Translations under genes and position numbers: made by a program
Part shown: positions 16,095 through 24,028 of the stretch, piece by piece
How positions within the stretch are numbered: position 1 is the first letter of the stretch
Layout: every line of letters begins with the position of its first letter
The notes under the pieces: model-generated
Told to the model about the DNA's origin: nothing
The model's input: only the letters and a program-made list of their open reading frames with translations
Databases searched by the model: none
Assembly (NCBI GenBank): GCA_016191165.1
Contig: JACPPF010000021.1
Coordinates: forward strand, 1-38,941
Reading direction: 5' to 3'
From: Planctomycetota bacterium
GTDB taxonomy: Bacteria > Planctomycetota > Planctomycetia > Gemmatales > Gemmataceae
DNA: 38,941 bases

Positions 16095-16766
16095 ATGATC
16101 GTTTGCCTATTCGACATCGATGGAACGCTCCTCGCCAGCGGCGGGGCGGGCAAGGCGGCACTGGAGTCGGCGTTCACCGAGGTTTTTGGCATCGCGCTTA
16201 GAGCGGAGATTCCCTATTCCGGACGCACCGATCGCGCCATCGGGCGTGACCTGATGCAATCCCATGACGTCGAACCCAGCCCCGAAAACTGGCAGAAGCT
16301 CCTGGTCGCCTACCTCGCACGTTTGCCCGACAGCCTCAACAACCACCACGGCCGGGTGCTGCCTGGAATCGGCACGCTCCTGCAAACGCTGCGCGAACGC
16401 AACGACGTGGCCCTGGGCCTGTTGACGGGCAACGTTCAGGCAGGGGCCAAGGTCAAGCTCGGGCATTACGGGTTGTTCGAGCATTTCGCGTTCGGCGGCT
16501 TTGGCGATCGGCATTTCGATCGCGACGACGTGGCGCGTGAGGCGCTGGGCGCCATCCATACCCATGTCGGCACACACGTCAAGCCGGACCGAGTCTGGGT
16601 GATCGGCGATACGCCGCTGGATGTGAAGTGCGCTCGCGCCATCGGCGCCCGCGTCGTCGCGGTCGCCACCGGGGTGCATACTCGCGAAGAGTTGCACAAC
16701 GCCCGGCCTGACCTGACGATGGCCGATTTCTCCGATCCGTCGTCCTTCCTTGGAATCCTGTCCTGA
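16095..16766 (+). CDS. HAD-superfamily phosphatase (phosphoglycolate phosphatase-like)
   Basis: 223 residues. Motif I is FDIDGTLL with nucleophile D7 and acid D9. A helical cap follows; motif II is LLTGN near 1/2 of the chain and motif IV is VIGDTPLDVKCA. The cap size and sequence fit subfamily I (Gph/PGPase-like), which removes phosphate from small metabolites; the substrate is unassigned. It is divergent from the PqaA-type gene, with 160 bases of shared upstream DNA. The BrkB gene begins 28 bases after its stop and is probably co-transcribed. Confidence 0.88.
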   Translation: MIVCLFDIDGTLLASGGAGKAALESAFTEVFGIALRAEIPYSGRTDRAIGRDLMQSHDVEPSPENWQKLLVAYLARLPDSLNNHHGRVLPGIGTLLQTLRERNDVALGLLTGNVQAGAKVKLGHYGLFEHFAFGGFGDRHFDRDDVAREALGAIHTHVGTHVKPDRVWVIGDTPLDVKCARAIGARVVAVATGVHTREELHNARPDLTMADFSDPSSFLGILS

Positions 16767-16794
16767 ACCCACTGGATTGGCGAGCCGGGAGCGA

Positions 16795-17682
16795 ATGCGA
16801 ACGGAGGACACGATCAAGGTCATGTTTCCGATGACCAGCATCTGGATCGTCCACCGCGCCTTCTCGAAGTGGGCCGAGAATGGCGGCGCGCGACTTGGCG
16901 CCGCCCTGTCCTATTACGCGTTGTTCTCGATCGCCCCGCTCGCCTTGGTCGCGATTCACCTGTCCGGCGCCGTGTTCGGCGAGGACGCCGCGCGTGGCGA
17001 AGTTCGCAAACAGCTCAACACCATGATGGGCGAGGAAGTCGCGGAAGAGGTAGAGAACCTCGTCAAGACGGCTGCGGAACCGCGCGACACCTTCTGGACC
17101 CCGACGATCAGCCTGCTGTTTCTGTTCGTGGCTGCCCTGGGCGCGTTCTTGCATGTGCGCGGCGCGCTGTGCACGATCTGGAAGCTTGAACCGCCGGCAG
17201 GCAACACCTGGCTGGGCATGATCTGGGACTACCTGCTATCCCTGATCATGGTCTTCATCACCGCGACCATGCTGCTCGTCTCGCTGGCGGTCGGCGTGGT
17301 GGTGCCCATCCTGCACCGCGTCGCCGTGGACTACGTCTCGCCGGACGAAGTCTACTGGAGCTGGCTCGAAATCGCCGGGTCGTTTCTCTTCCTGAGTTTG
17401 CTCTTCGCCAGCTCCTATCGCACGCTTTCCGGCGGGCGAATCTCCTGGGGCTACGTCGTTTACGGTTCGATCATCGCGGCCGTGCTGTTCACGATCGGCA
17501 AGACGCTGCTGGGCTACTACATCGCCTACTCCGGCGTGGCGACGATGTACGGCGCCGCGGGTTCGGTGGTGGTATTCCTGGTGTGGGTGTATTATTCGTC
17601 GCAGATTCTGTTCTTCGGCGCGGAGTTGATCCAGGCGCGGCGCACCCGCCACGAATGGTTGTACAACGAAGCCCAGGGGTGA
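16795..17682 (+). CDS. BrkB/YihY family inner-membrane protein
   Basis: The start at ATG 16795 has GGGAG close upstream; an earlier TTG at 16750 would overlap the HAD gene. 295 residues. Six hydrophobic segments are visible, and the signature ARLGAALSYYALFSIAPLAL in the first is typical of YihY/BrkB (the former 'RNase BN') proteins. The end of the gene is unusual: the last codons (AQG) and the TGA stop lie inside the 33-nt palindrome at 17670-17702, so the repeat determines the C-terminus. Members are thought to be transporters or envelope proteins; the function is unresolved. Confidence 0.88.
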   Translation: MRTEDTIKVMFPMTSIWIVHRAFSKWAENGGARLGAALSYYALFSIAPLALVAIHLSGAVFGEDAARGEVRKQLNTMMGEEVAEEVENLVKTAAEPRDTFWTPTISLLFLFVAALGAFLHVRGALCTIWKLEPPAGNTWLGMIWDYLLSLIMVFITATMLLVSLAVGVVVPILHRVAVDYVSPDEVYWSWLEIAGSFLFLSLLFASSYRTLSGGRISWGYVVYGSIIAAVLFTIGKTLLGYYIAYSGVATMYGAAGSVVVFLVWVYYSSQILFFGAELIQARRTRHEWLYNEAQG

Positions 17683-17746
17683 GCGCAGCGAACCCCTGGG
17701 ATCGATATGAATTATCCCAGGGGTTCGCTGCGCTCACCCCTGGGCT
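17670..17746. repeat. Mirrored pair of 33-nt palindromes (copies 3 and 4)
   Basis: Copy 3 at 17670-17702 and copy 4 at 17714-17746 are exact reverse complements, separated by 11 bases (CGATATGAATT). Each is also a hairpin in itself. The array lies between the convergent BrkB and PQQ-type genes and could end transcription from both sides or form a cruciform. Confidence 0.9.
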
Positions 17747-17755
17747 TCCCCTGAT

Positions 17756-19087
17756 TTATTTCTTGCCGATGCAATACAGGTGATTCAAGGTACGGATGAA
17801 TAACTGCCCGTGCGACACCGCGGGGGAGGAGTAGCAGGGCTCGCCAAGCGGATTGCGGCTCACGACGGCGAAGGCGCCATTCGCCTTGAGGACGTAGCTG
17901 ATGCCGTCGTCGTCGGTCATGTAGATATGTCCGTCAGCAAGAACAGGCGAGCCGCTGTGATGACGGCCCAGTTGTTCGATGAAGACGCGCTTACCAGTCT
18001 TCGATTCGAAGCACGACAGCCAGCCGAGATCAGAGATGACGTAGAAATAGCCATTAACAAAGAGTGGGCAGGGCACGTAGGCCGCCTTCTTGGCAATGGT
18101 TTTCTTTTCATGCCAGTGAATATGCGTCTTGGTGATGTCGCCCGTGCCGTTGGGCCGAATGGTCAGATTGTGATACTCGGGAAACCCGGTGGTCAGGAAG
18201 AACAGGCCATCGCCATAGACGAGCGAGGCGACGTACTGCTCGGTGGGCCCCTTGATGATCCAGATGGGTGAGCCGTCGTCGGGGTTGTAGCTGGTGACGG
18301 TCTGGCTGCCCGAGAGGACCATCTGCGTCTTGCCGCCGGCTTCCACGATCAAGGGCACGCAGTAGGAACGAAAGCGATTGGGGCGATTGATGCGCCACTT
18401 TTCTTCGCCGGTCAGCTTGTCGAGGGCGAAGACATAGGCCTCGGCGTCCTGATCGGCGTTGAAGATCACCAGGTCCTTGTGCAGGACCGGCGAACTGCAA
18501 AAACCATGACGCGAGTAAAATCGGCCCGGAATCTTCTCCCAGACCTTCTTGCCAGCAAAATCATAGGCCGACACGACAATCTCGGGGATCAGGTCTTTCG
18601 GCAGCGGGCTCTTTTCGCGCGGTTTTGAGGGAGGAGCGTCGTTGTCGGTCTTTTTTCTCAAGCGGAGAAAACTTGTAAACACGAGTTTGCCGTCGGTCGC
18701 CGGCGTGGAGCTGGCGAAGCTGTTGAGCCGATTCTTGAATTCCAGCGGTGATTCCGCGACATCGCGCTGCCAGAGGATCTTGCCGTCGCGCCGATCCAGG
18801 CACAGGAGGACGCGTTTTTGTTCCTTGAGCAGGCAGGTGGTGAGGAAGACGCTGTCGCCATGAATGATCGGCGAGGAATGCCCGATGCCGGGGATCGGCG
18901 TGCCCCAGGCGATGTTGTCCATCTTGATCTCGCCCGTCTTGCCGTCCTTGGCGACGCTCCATTTGATCGGCAGGTTTTTTTCGAGTGAGCTGCCATCAAG
19001 TCGCGGGCCTCGCCAGGCGGGCCAATCCTCGGCAAAAGCGTTGGCGGAAACCAGGGCGAGAACGACAAGAGTTACGATCCATTTCAT
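17756..19087 (-). CDS. Exported PQQ-like beta-propeller protein
   Basis: Start at ATG 19087 (MKWIVTLVVLALVSANAFA signal), with GGAG upstream. 443 residues. Repeated propeller blades are readable: DWPAWRGPRLDGSS, VLLCLDRRDGKILWQRDV, AYVFALDKLTGEEKWRI, VTSYNPDDGSPIWI and LSCFESKTGKRVFIEQLG. Each carries the G-x-x-x-W pattern of PQQ/WD-like blades. No residues for PQQ binding as in alcohol dehydrogenases are obvious, so it is more likely a structural or binding propeller of the kind planctomycetes have in large numbers. The cell location is periplasmic or external. Confidence 0.88.
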   Translation of the reverse strand: MKWIVTLVVLALVSANAFAEDWPAWRGPRLDGSSLEKNLPIKWSVAKDGKTGEIKMDNIAWGTPIPGIGHSSPIIHGDSVFLTTCLLKEQKRVLLCLDRRDGKILWQRDVAESPLEFKNRLNSFASSTPATDGKLVFTSFLRLRKKTDNDAPPSKPREKSPLPKDLIPEIVVSAYDFAGKKVWEKIPGRFYSRHGFCSSPVLHKDLVIFNADQDAEAYVFALDKLTGEEKWRINRPNRFRSYCVPLIVEAGGKTQMVLSGSQTVTSYNPDDGSPIWIIKGPTEQYVASLVYGDGLFFLTTGFPEYHNLTIRPNGTGDITKTHIHWHEKKTIAKKAAYVPCPLFVNGYFYVISDLGWLSCFESKTGKRVFIEQLGRHHSGSPVLADGHIYMTDDDGISYVLKANGAFAVVSRNPLGEPCYSSPAVSHGQLFIRTLNHLYCIGKK

Positions 19088-19196
19088 GCGAGAGGTCTCC
19101 AAGGCGGGTTGGTGATCGGCAGGTTGGTCATCTTACCTGGAACGTGGCCAAATCGCCAGTACGAAAGTCCGTGAAACATCCGGCTGGCGGTTCGCG

Positions 19197-20231
19197 CTAT
19201 AACCAGCGCTTCCAGTAAAAGAACGCCAGCGACCCGAAGCCACTGAACAGCATCAGCAGCACGGCAAAAAAGAACCCGCCTTCCTGGTCCACATCCGGGA
19301 TTAGCTGTTTGAAGTTCATGCCGTAGATGCCGGCGATCAGGGTCATCGGCAGGACGACGGTGGAGATCATCGTCAGGACCTTCATGATCTGGTTGAGGTG
19401 ATTGGATTGCGCGGAAAGGTAGGTCTGCATGAGATCCGACGTCATTTCGCGTGCGCCCTCGATGAGGGCGGTGAAGCGCACGAGATGATCGTAAACGTTG
19501 CGGTAGTAGACCGTCTCGCGTTCGTCCACGAGGACGAATTCGCCGCGCGCCAAGCGGACGAGCACTTCGCGTTCAGCGATCAGGGTTTTGCGCAGAAGAA
19601 TGATCTCGCGCTTGATGTGCAACAGGCGGATATAGAGTTTTTGCTTTGGATGATGAACGATGATGGCTTCCAGGCCGTCCAGCGTATCCTCGATGTAATC
19701 GATCACGGGGACGAATTCATCGACGGTGCTGTCGAGGATCAGGTGAAAAAGGTAGTCCGGGCCGCGCTCGATTTGGGGCTCGTGCCGCAGCAGGTGCGCG
19801 CGGAGAGCCTCGACGCATTTCAACGGCGCGTAATGATGCGTGATGAGCAGGTTGCGCGTGAGCACGGCGCTCAGCTGGGTTAACGGCGCGACATGATCCC
19901 CGGCGTCAGTCGGTTTGCCCACGTGATGCAGGAACCGCTCGGTCAGGGGATTCACGATGACGAAGAGGTGATCGGGAAACTCCTCGACCTTGGGAAAATG
20001 CGGCGTCTCGTCCGGTTCCCGGCGCAAGCGCGTGATGTCCTCCAGGGAAAGGCTGTGAATGGCAAAGAACTTCTGAAAAACCAGGTTCTCTTCGTCCCCG
20101 CTCGGATCGGCCAGATCGATCCAGACGGTGTTGTGTTCATCGTGCAACTCGTCGGGATGGCGAAGCAGGTCGGCAGCGTCGATCTGCCGCAAGGATCTTG
20201 TCGCGGCGTTCCACAGGCAAATGGTAATCAT
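19197..20231 (-). CDS. corA: CorA-type magnesium/divalent metal transporter
   Basis: 344 residues. A long soluble N-terminal domain, rich in charged helices, is followed by two C-terminal membrane helices. The signature GMN is at about residues 304-306 (AGIYGMNFKQL), between the helices, and the chain ends FFYWKRWL. This is the standard pentameric CorA layout, with the gate formed by the long stalk helix (LNQIMKVLTMISTVVLP). Start: ATG 20231 with GGGAA upstream. It diverges from the small membrane protein at 20308. Confidence 0.92.
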   Translation of the reverse strand: MITICLWNAATRSLRQIDAADLLRHPDELHDEHNTVWIDLADPSGDEENLVFQKFFAIHSLSLEDITRLRREPDETPHFPKVEEFPDHLFVIVNPLTERFLHHVGKPTDAGDHVAPLTQLSAVLTRNLLITHHYAPLKCVEALRAHLLRHEPQIERGPDYLFHLILDSTVDEFVPVIDYIEDTLDGLEAIIVHHPKQKLYIRLLHIKREIILLRKTLIAEREVLVRLARGEFVLVDERETVYYRNVYDHLVRFTALIEGAREMTSDLMQTYLSAQSNHLNQIMKVLTMISTVVLPMTLIAGIYGMNFKQLIPDVDQEGGFFFAVLLMLFSGFGSLAFFYWKRWL

Positions 20232-20307
20232 AGAATTCCCAAAACGCCAGCCACCCAGTGCCGTCCGTCCCGCCTAAACACCAACCCACGGGATTCGCGC
20301 AACCTTG

Positions 20308-20784
20308 ATGAATCCACCTTACTACTGGCTCTGGATGCTCGGCATCGGCGCCGCCGGGCTGGGATTGTTTTATTTGTTTTGGCGGACACGAAAGCAAGAT
20401 ACCGCCTGGCCGGTCACCCGGAGCATGGCGATTTTCGAGAAACGACGGCCCTCGTTACAGGCGGCGTTTTTTCAGGCGGCGTCCCAGTCCGGCAAGCCGC
20501 GCGGCCTGCGCTGGACGGATTGCCAGTGGAGCGATGCCATCGAATGGGTACGTGACCGCCGGACCGGGCAGCTGCTGGCACTGGTGGGGGTTGCCATCTC
20601 CTTCGCGGCGATCGAAGGCGGCGACATGGAGGGGGTCGAGGCCGTCAGCAACCTGCGCAACGCGTCGGCCGTTTTTTTCTTCCACGACGGCGACTGGCAC
20701 ACGGCCGGACACGTCATCTTCAATCTGAACCCGGACGAGGCGGTTGAGCACTTCAAGGGCGGGTATGAGCGGGTTTCATTCTAG
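20308..20784 (+). CDS. Hypothetical membrane-anchored protein
   Basis: 158 residues from ATG 20308; a TTG one codon earlier is an alternative. One N-terminal membrane helix (YWLWMLGIGAAGLGLFYLFW), then a soluble domain with LRWTDCQWSDAIEWVRDR and AISFAAIEGGDMEGVEAV, ending in ERVSF. I recognise no named family. The pattern is typical of planctomycete proteins with a single anchor. Its stop codon overlaps that of the convergent gene at 20781-20784. Confidence 0.7.
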   Translation: MNPPYYWLWMLGIGAAGLGLFYLFWRTRKQDTAWPVTRSMAIFEKRRPSLQAAFFQAASQSGKPRGLRWTDCQWSDAIEWVRDRRTGQLLALVGVAISFAAIEGGDMEGVEAVSNLRNASAVFFFHDGDWHTAGHVIFNLNPDEAVEHFKGGYERVSF

Positions 20785-21068
20785 CGGTGTTTACCGCGAT
20801 TTTTGCGGCGTTTCTTGTCGTCATCGCCGCGCACCGATCCGATGAGCGAATCGACGATGACGCCGACGATGAGACCGACGAAAATGCCTGCGCAGGTCGC
20901 GGAGAAAATCAGGCAGGCAACGAGGCGCAGGTTGGGGAGCCTGCCAAGATCGCCGAAGAAATAGACGCCGGCGCCGCAGCCGAGGATTCCGCCGATTGCC
21001 ATGAAGGTGGCGATGAGCGGCGATTTTTTGAAGATGTCGAGCCAGAAGTGGTCGTCATCGCGAGGCAT
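20781..21068 (-). CDS. Small two-helix membrane protein
   Basis: Start at ATG 21068 (MPRDDDHFWLDIFKKSP); an upstream start at 21107 is encoded by repeat DNA and is less likely. 95 residues. Two hydrophobic helices (FMAIGGILGCGAGVYFFG, then a glycine- and valine-rich segment) and a basic tail (DDDKKRRKNRGKHR). No family recognised. It converges with the gene at 20308 with overlapping stop codons, and a 33-nt palindrome lies just upstream. Confidence 0.65.
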   Translation of the reverse strand: MPRDDDHFWLDIFKKSPLIATFMAIGGILGCGAGVYFFGDLGRLPNLRLVACLIFSATCAGIFVGLIVGVIVDSLIGSVRGDDDKKRRKNRGKHR

Positions 21069-21083
21069 TTTTGTTGAGGTGTG

Positions 21084-21116
21084 ATCCCGCAGGTTCGCTG
21101 CGCTCACCTGCGGGCT
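21084..21116. repeat. 33-nt palindromic repeat, copy 5 (covarying stem)
   Basis: Arms ATCCCGCAGG and CCTGCGGGCT with the centre TTCGCTGCGCTCA. Compared with the other copies, both arms changed together (AGGGG/CCCCT to GCAGG/CCTGC) while the centre stayed the same, so pairing is preserved. Confidence 0.8.
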
Positions 21117-21125
21117 TCCAGGAAA

Positions 21126-21827
21126 TCACTCCGCAGGCGAATGGCCGACGAGCGTCAAGCCGATGCCCATGAGTTTGCCGGTCGCCTTGCCCTTGACCAT
21201 CAGGTTGAGGCCGGAGTTGAGCACCCAGTGTTGCTTGGGCCGGGCGGCGAGGTCGGGAGTCCTGGCGGGCTTGTAGTTGGGCCAAAGCATGAAGACGCCG
21301 GGATGGGCCAGTTCGAGGCTATCGCCGCTGCGGTCGGCCAAGGCCTTGGTTTCCAGGAGGAACGGCTTGGTATCCGCCTTGGCGCTGATGATGAGAGCGA
21401 AATCCTGAAACTCGGACACATCCGCGGTGTGCTTGCCATCCGTCGGTTGGTACGCCAGGCGCATGGTATAGACGCCTGGTTTAATGCGTTGTTTGCGGTA
21501 ATCGGTCCACTTGGCGTGGAACTGGATGGCGCCGAGGATTTCCGTTTGCTTGACTTCGCGAAACGTCACGCCTGACTTGATCTGCGCCGCGGTTGCCTCC
21601 GCAGGGATGTCCTTGCGGAACCAGACATCGCATATCGGCTTCCCGGCTGGATCGAGTAGTTGCACCGAGGCATTGACCAGCAACTTGGCGATCGGCTCGG
21701 CAATCTCCTTCGGCACGGGTGTCGTCGTCGTCTTGATGGAGAATTTCTTGCCTTCCTGCGACGAAACGGCCGAGAAAAGGAGGACGCCGCAAAAAACCGG
21801 CGCGAGCCAGCGCAGAGTGCGGATCAT
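21126..21827 (-). CDS. Secreted hypothetical protein
   Basis: 233 residues from ATG 21827. A signal peptide (MIRTLRWLAPVFCGVLLFS) is followed by a domain rich in strands, including ASVQLLDPAGKPICDVWFRK and KPGVYTMRLAYQPTDGKHT. The latter looks like a carbohydrate-binding or Ig-like beta-sandwich, but I cannot name a family. It ends GLTLVGHSPAE. It lies between DUF1326 and the small membrane protein, all on the minus strand, with hairpins on both sides, so it is probably a single transcription unit. Confidence 0.75.
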   Translation of the reverse strand: MIRTLRWLAPVFCGVLLFSAVSSQEGKKFSIKTTTTPVPKEIAEPIAKLLVNASVQLLDPAGKPICDVWFRKDIPAEATAAQIKSGVTFREVKQTEILGAIQFHAKWTDYRKQRIKPGVYTMRLAYQPTDGKHTADVSEFQDFALIISAKADTKPFLLETKALADRSGDSLELAHPGVFMLWPNYKPARTPDLAARPKQHWVLNSGLNLMVKGKATGKLMGIGLTLVGHSPAE

Positions 21828-21850
21828 GGTGAGACTCCAAAAAAATCGCC

Positions 21851-21891
21851 TGCGTTTAGCGCTCGCCTGGCGTCCGCGAGCGCTAAACGCA
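21851..21891. repeat. Perfect 15-bp hairpin between two minus-strand genes
   Basis: Arms TGCGTTTAGCGCTCG (21851-21865) and CGAGCGCTAAACGCA (21877-21891) pair perfectly around an 11-base loop. It follows the stop of the DUF1326 gene on the minus strand and precedes the start at 21827. It could act as a terminator, though no T run follows on either side. Confidence 0.8.
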
Positions 21892-21913
21892 TGGTAAATA
21901 GGTGGTGAGGGAA

Positions 21914-22603
21914 TTACTTGACGAGAAACGTCCCGACGTAACCCGCGCGCCGATCGCTGTCACTCCAGGTTTCGCCCAGGCCCTTGCCGCGGAAGGCGTG
22001 TTCGAGCACGCCGGCGGGTATGGCCTTCAGGTTGCGCGCCAACGGCGGATAGAACGCGTATTCGTTGCCGCAAACTTTGTCGTGCTCGACGCTGAGACAT
22101 CGAGTCTTGAGCTTGGCGACCGTGGCATCGACCTCGGCGCAGGCGTTTTTCTGGCAGGGGCAGATGTCGATCTTGATCGGTTGGGCGTCGATTTTTACCA
22201 CGTTGGCCAGCAGCTGACCACCTTGCTGTTGCGCGAAACGCACCAGGGCGGCACGCTGGGTCAAATTGGCCCGGCTATCGACGAGAATGACGGCCTTCGC
22301 CGGGGCGCGTTGCTCCAGGCCCAGCGTGTTCGCGGCCGACACGACGGCGACGACACAGAGCCCATCCAGCGACACCTCGCCGGCTTCCCCCTTGTCGATG
22401 CGCCAGGCCATGACGCCCTGTTTGCCGCCCAGGTTGAAATCGGCATTGGCGAAGCACGGCCCGGTCCATACGTCGCAAGTCCGTGCTTCCACGTACATGC
22501 CCCGGGCTTGAATGTCGGCGACCTTGTTCGACGCCGTGATGGTTGTCGCGGGAATGAGACCCAATCCGTAAGCGGCGATGCCGCACAGAATCCAACGTCG
22601 CAT
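21914..22603 (-). CDS. DUF1326 exported protein
   Basis: Start at ATG 22603 with GGGAGG upstream; an in-frame upstream start at 22687 is rejected. 229 residues. A signal sequence (MRRWILCGIAAYGLGLIPA) precedes the DUF1326 pattern EARTCDVWTGPCFANADF, NLGGKQGVMAWRIDKG and LCVVAVV, with conserved cysteines (C-x-C in DICPCQ). Function unknown; the family is often found near copper or cytochrome-related genes, but no such context is visible here. It diverges from the USP gene. Confidence 0.85.
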   Translation of the reverse strand: MRRWILCGIAAYGLGLIPATTITASNKVADIQARGMYVEARTCDVWTGPCFANADFNLGGKQGVMAWRIDKGEAGEVSLDGLCVVAVVSAANTLGLEQRAPAKAVILVDSRANLTQRAALVRFAQQQGGQLLANVVKIDAQPIKIDICPCQKNACAEVDATVAKLKTRCLSVEHDKVCGNEYAFYPPLARNLKAIPAGVLEHAFRGKGLGETWSDSDRRAGYVGTFLVK

Positions 22604-22891
22604 GAGAAACCTCCCAGGGTGGTGTACATAGGCGGGATTTCTGTTATTGTTGACAGTAGGAGAGGCCGCGTCAAGGGCGAATTCCATACGATGCCGGTCG
22701 AGGCGAGTCGAATCCGACGTTTGTTGGCATTGTGTTTGCTATTGATTGGCGGTGGAGCACCCCCTGGCGAGCCGAGCCGCCTAAGCGGCCGGTTCACGTG
22801 TCAGCGCATCACCGGGTTGCCCATGCGACTCGGCTCGTCACCAGCGCGGCGAATTATTCTGTGCGTAGCACAAACCCGAAAGGAGGATCCC

Positions 22892-23824
22892 GTGATCCGT
22901 TCCATTCTCGTGCCTCTTGACGGATCGACGTTCGGCGAACATGCCCTGCCCCTGGCGATGAGCATGGCTCGGCGGCTCGAGGCGTCGTTGAACTTGATTC
23001 ACGTTCACACGCTTTTGGAGGCGACCTATGCCGAGTTGCAGGTCTTTGACAACACCCTGGATCAGGAACTTCGCTCGAAGGAGCGCGCCTACTTGCAGGC
23101 GGTGCAAAAGAAGGTGCAGGATCGCCTGTCGGTCCCGGTGACGATCCGTAATGTCGATGGCGATATTGCCACGGTGATCCGCGAACAGGCGGAGAGCCAG
23201 CGCGCCGACTGGGTGGTGATGACGACGCATGCCCGCGGGCCGTTCGGCCGATTCTGGCTCGGCAGCGTCGCCGACGAGCTGGTCCGCAGCTTGCCCATGT
23301 CGCTGATCCTGGTTCACCCTGAAGCCCACGCCCCGGACCTGACGGTGGAACCCGTTCCAAAACACTTGCTGATTCCCCTGGATGGAACCCCGCTGGCCGA
23401 GCAGATTCTTGAACCGGCGGTGACGTTTGGCCGCGCGATGCAGGCCGATTACACACTTCTCCGCGCGCTCACGCCCGTATACCCGGCCATGGTGCCCGCG
23501 GAACCCGCGATCTTCGGCAGCGTGGCGGGCGACATCATGGAGAGGGTCGAACGCGCCCACGCCGAGCTGAAAAAAGAGGCCGACACCTACCTGAACAAAA
23601 CCGCGGACCGCCTGCGCGGCGAGCAACTCAACGTCCAAACCCGCATCGTGTTCGAGGATCAACCGGGCGTCGCGATTCTCGACGCCGCAAGAGCGCCCAT
23701 CGACATGATTGCCATCGAAACGCATGGCCGAGGCGGGCTGTCGCGCCTGCTGCTAGGCAGCGTCGCGGACAAGGTGATCCGCGGGTCGAAGCTGCCCGTT
23801 TTGGTTCACAAGCCCACTTTGTAG
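22892..23824 (+). CDS. Double universal stress protein (UspA-UspA)
   Basis: GTG at 22892 with AAAGGAGG upstream; the open frame extends 990 bases further 5' but that part overlaps DUF1326 antisense and is not coding-like. 310 residues. Two UspA domains in tandem: the first begins IRSILVPLDGSTFGEHALPL and ends near GSVADELVRSLPMSLILVH; the second begins HLLIPLDGTPLAEQILEP and ends GRGGLSRLLLGSVADKVIRG. The G-2X-G-9X-G(S/T) ATP-binding pattern is present in both, so nucleotide binding is plausible. It probably acts in stress survival. A hairpin follows its stop. Confidence 0.92.
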   Translation: MIRSILVPLDGSTFGEHALPLAMSMARRLEASLNLIHVHTLLEATYAELQVFDNTLDQELRSKERAYLQAVQKKVQDRLSVPVTIRNVDGDIATVIREQAESQRADWVVMTTHARGPFGRFWLGSVADELVRSLPMSLILVHPEAHAPDLTVEPVPKHLLIPLDGTPLAEQILEPAVTFGRAMQADYTLLRALTPVYPAMVPAEPAIFGSVAGDIMERVERAHAELKKEADTYLNKTADRLRGEQLNVQTRIVFEDQPGVAILDAARAPIDMIAIETHGRGGLSRLLLGSVADKVIRGSKLPVLVHKPTL

Positions 23825-23834
23825 GTCCTTGCCC

Positions 23835-23882
23835 CTTGCGGCCTGGCGTTCGCAAGTCGCCGCGCGAACGCCAGACCGCAAG
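23835..23882 (+). terminator. Hairpin after the USP gene
   Basis: The 19-bp arms at 23835-23853 and 23864-23882 differ at one position and are followed by CGGTCTTTT. This is a good terminator for the USP gene and also resembles the GCGTTC-type palindromes at 33230-33266. Confidence 0.75.
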
Positions 23883-24028
23883 CGGTCTTTTACCGCACAT
23901 CCTGCCGCGAAATCGCACATCCCGTCTGGGTTAGGGAAAAAAACCACTGGAGAACTGCCCGTCGGCTGTGTATTTTGATATCGTGCCCTGAGCATAACAA
24001 CCCCCGCGATTCAACCACGGAAAAGAAA

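Noticed and set aside
21902-22891. 5' extension of the USP frame by 330 codons
   Set aside because: Lies opposite DUF1326, which has a clear family pattern; GTG 22892 has an AAAGGAGG site and gives the normal USP start.
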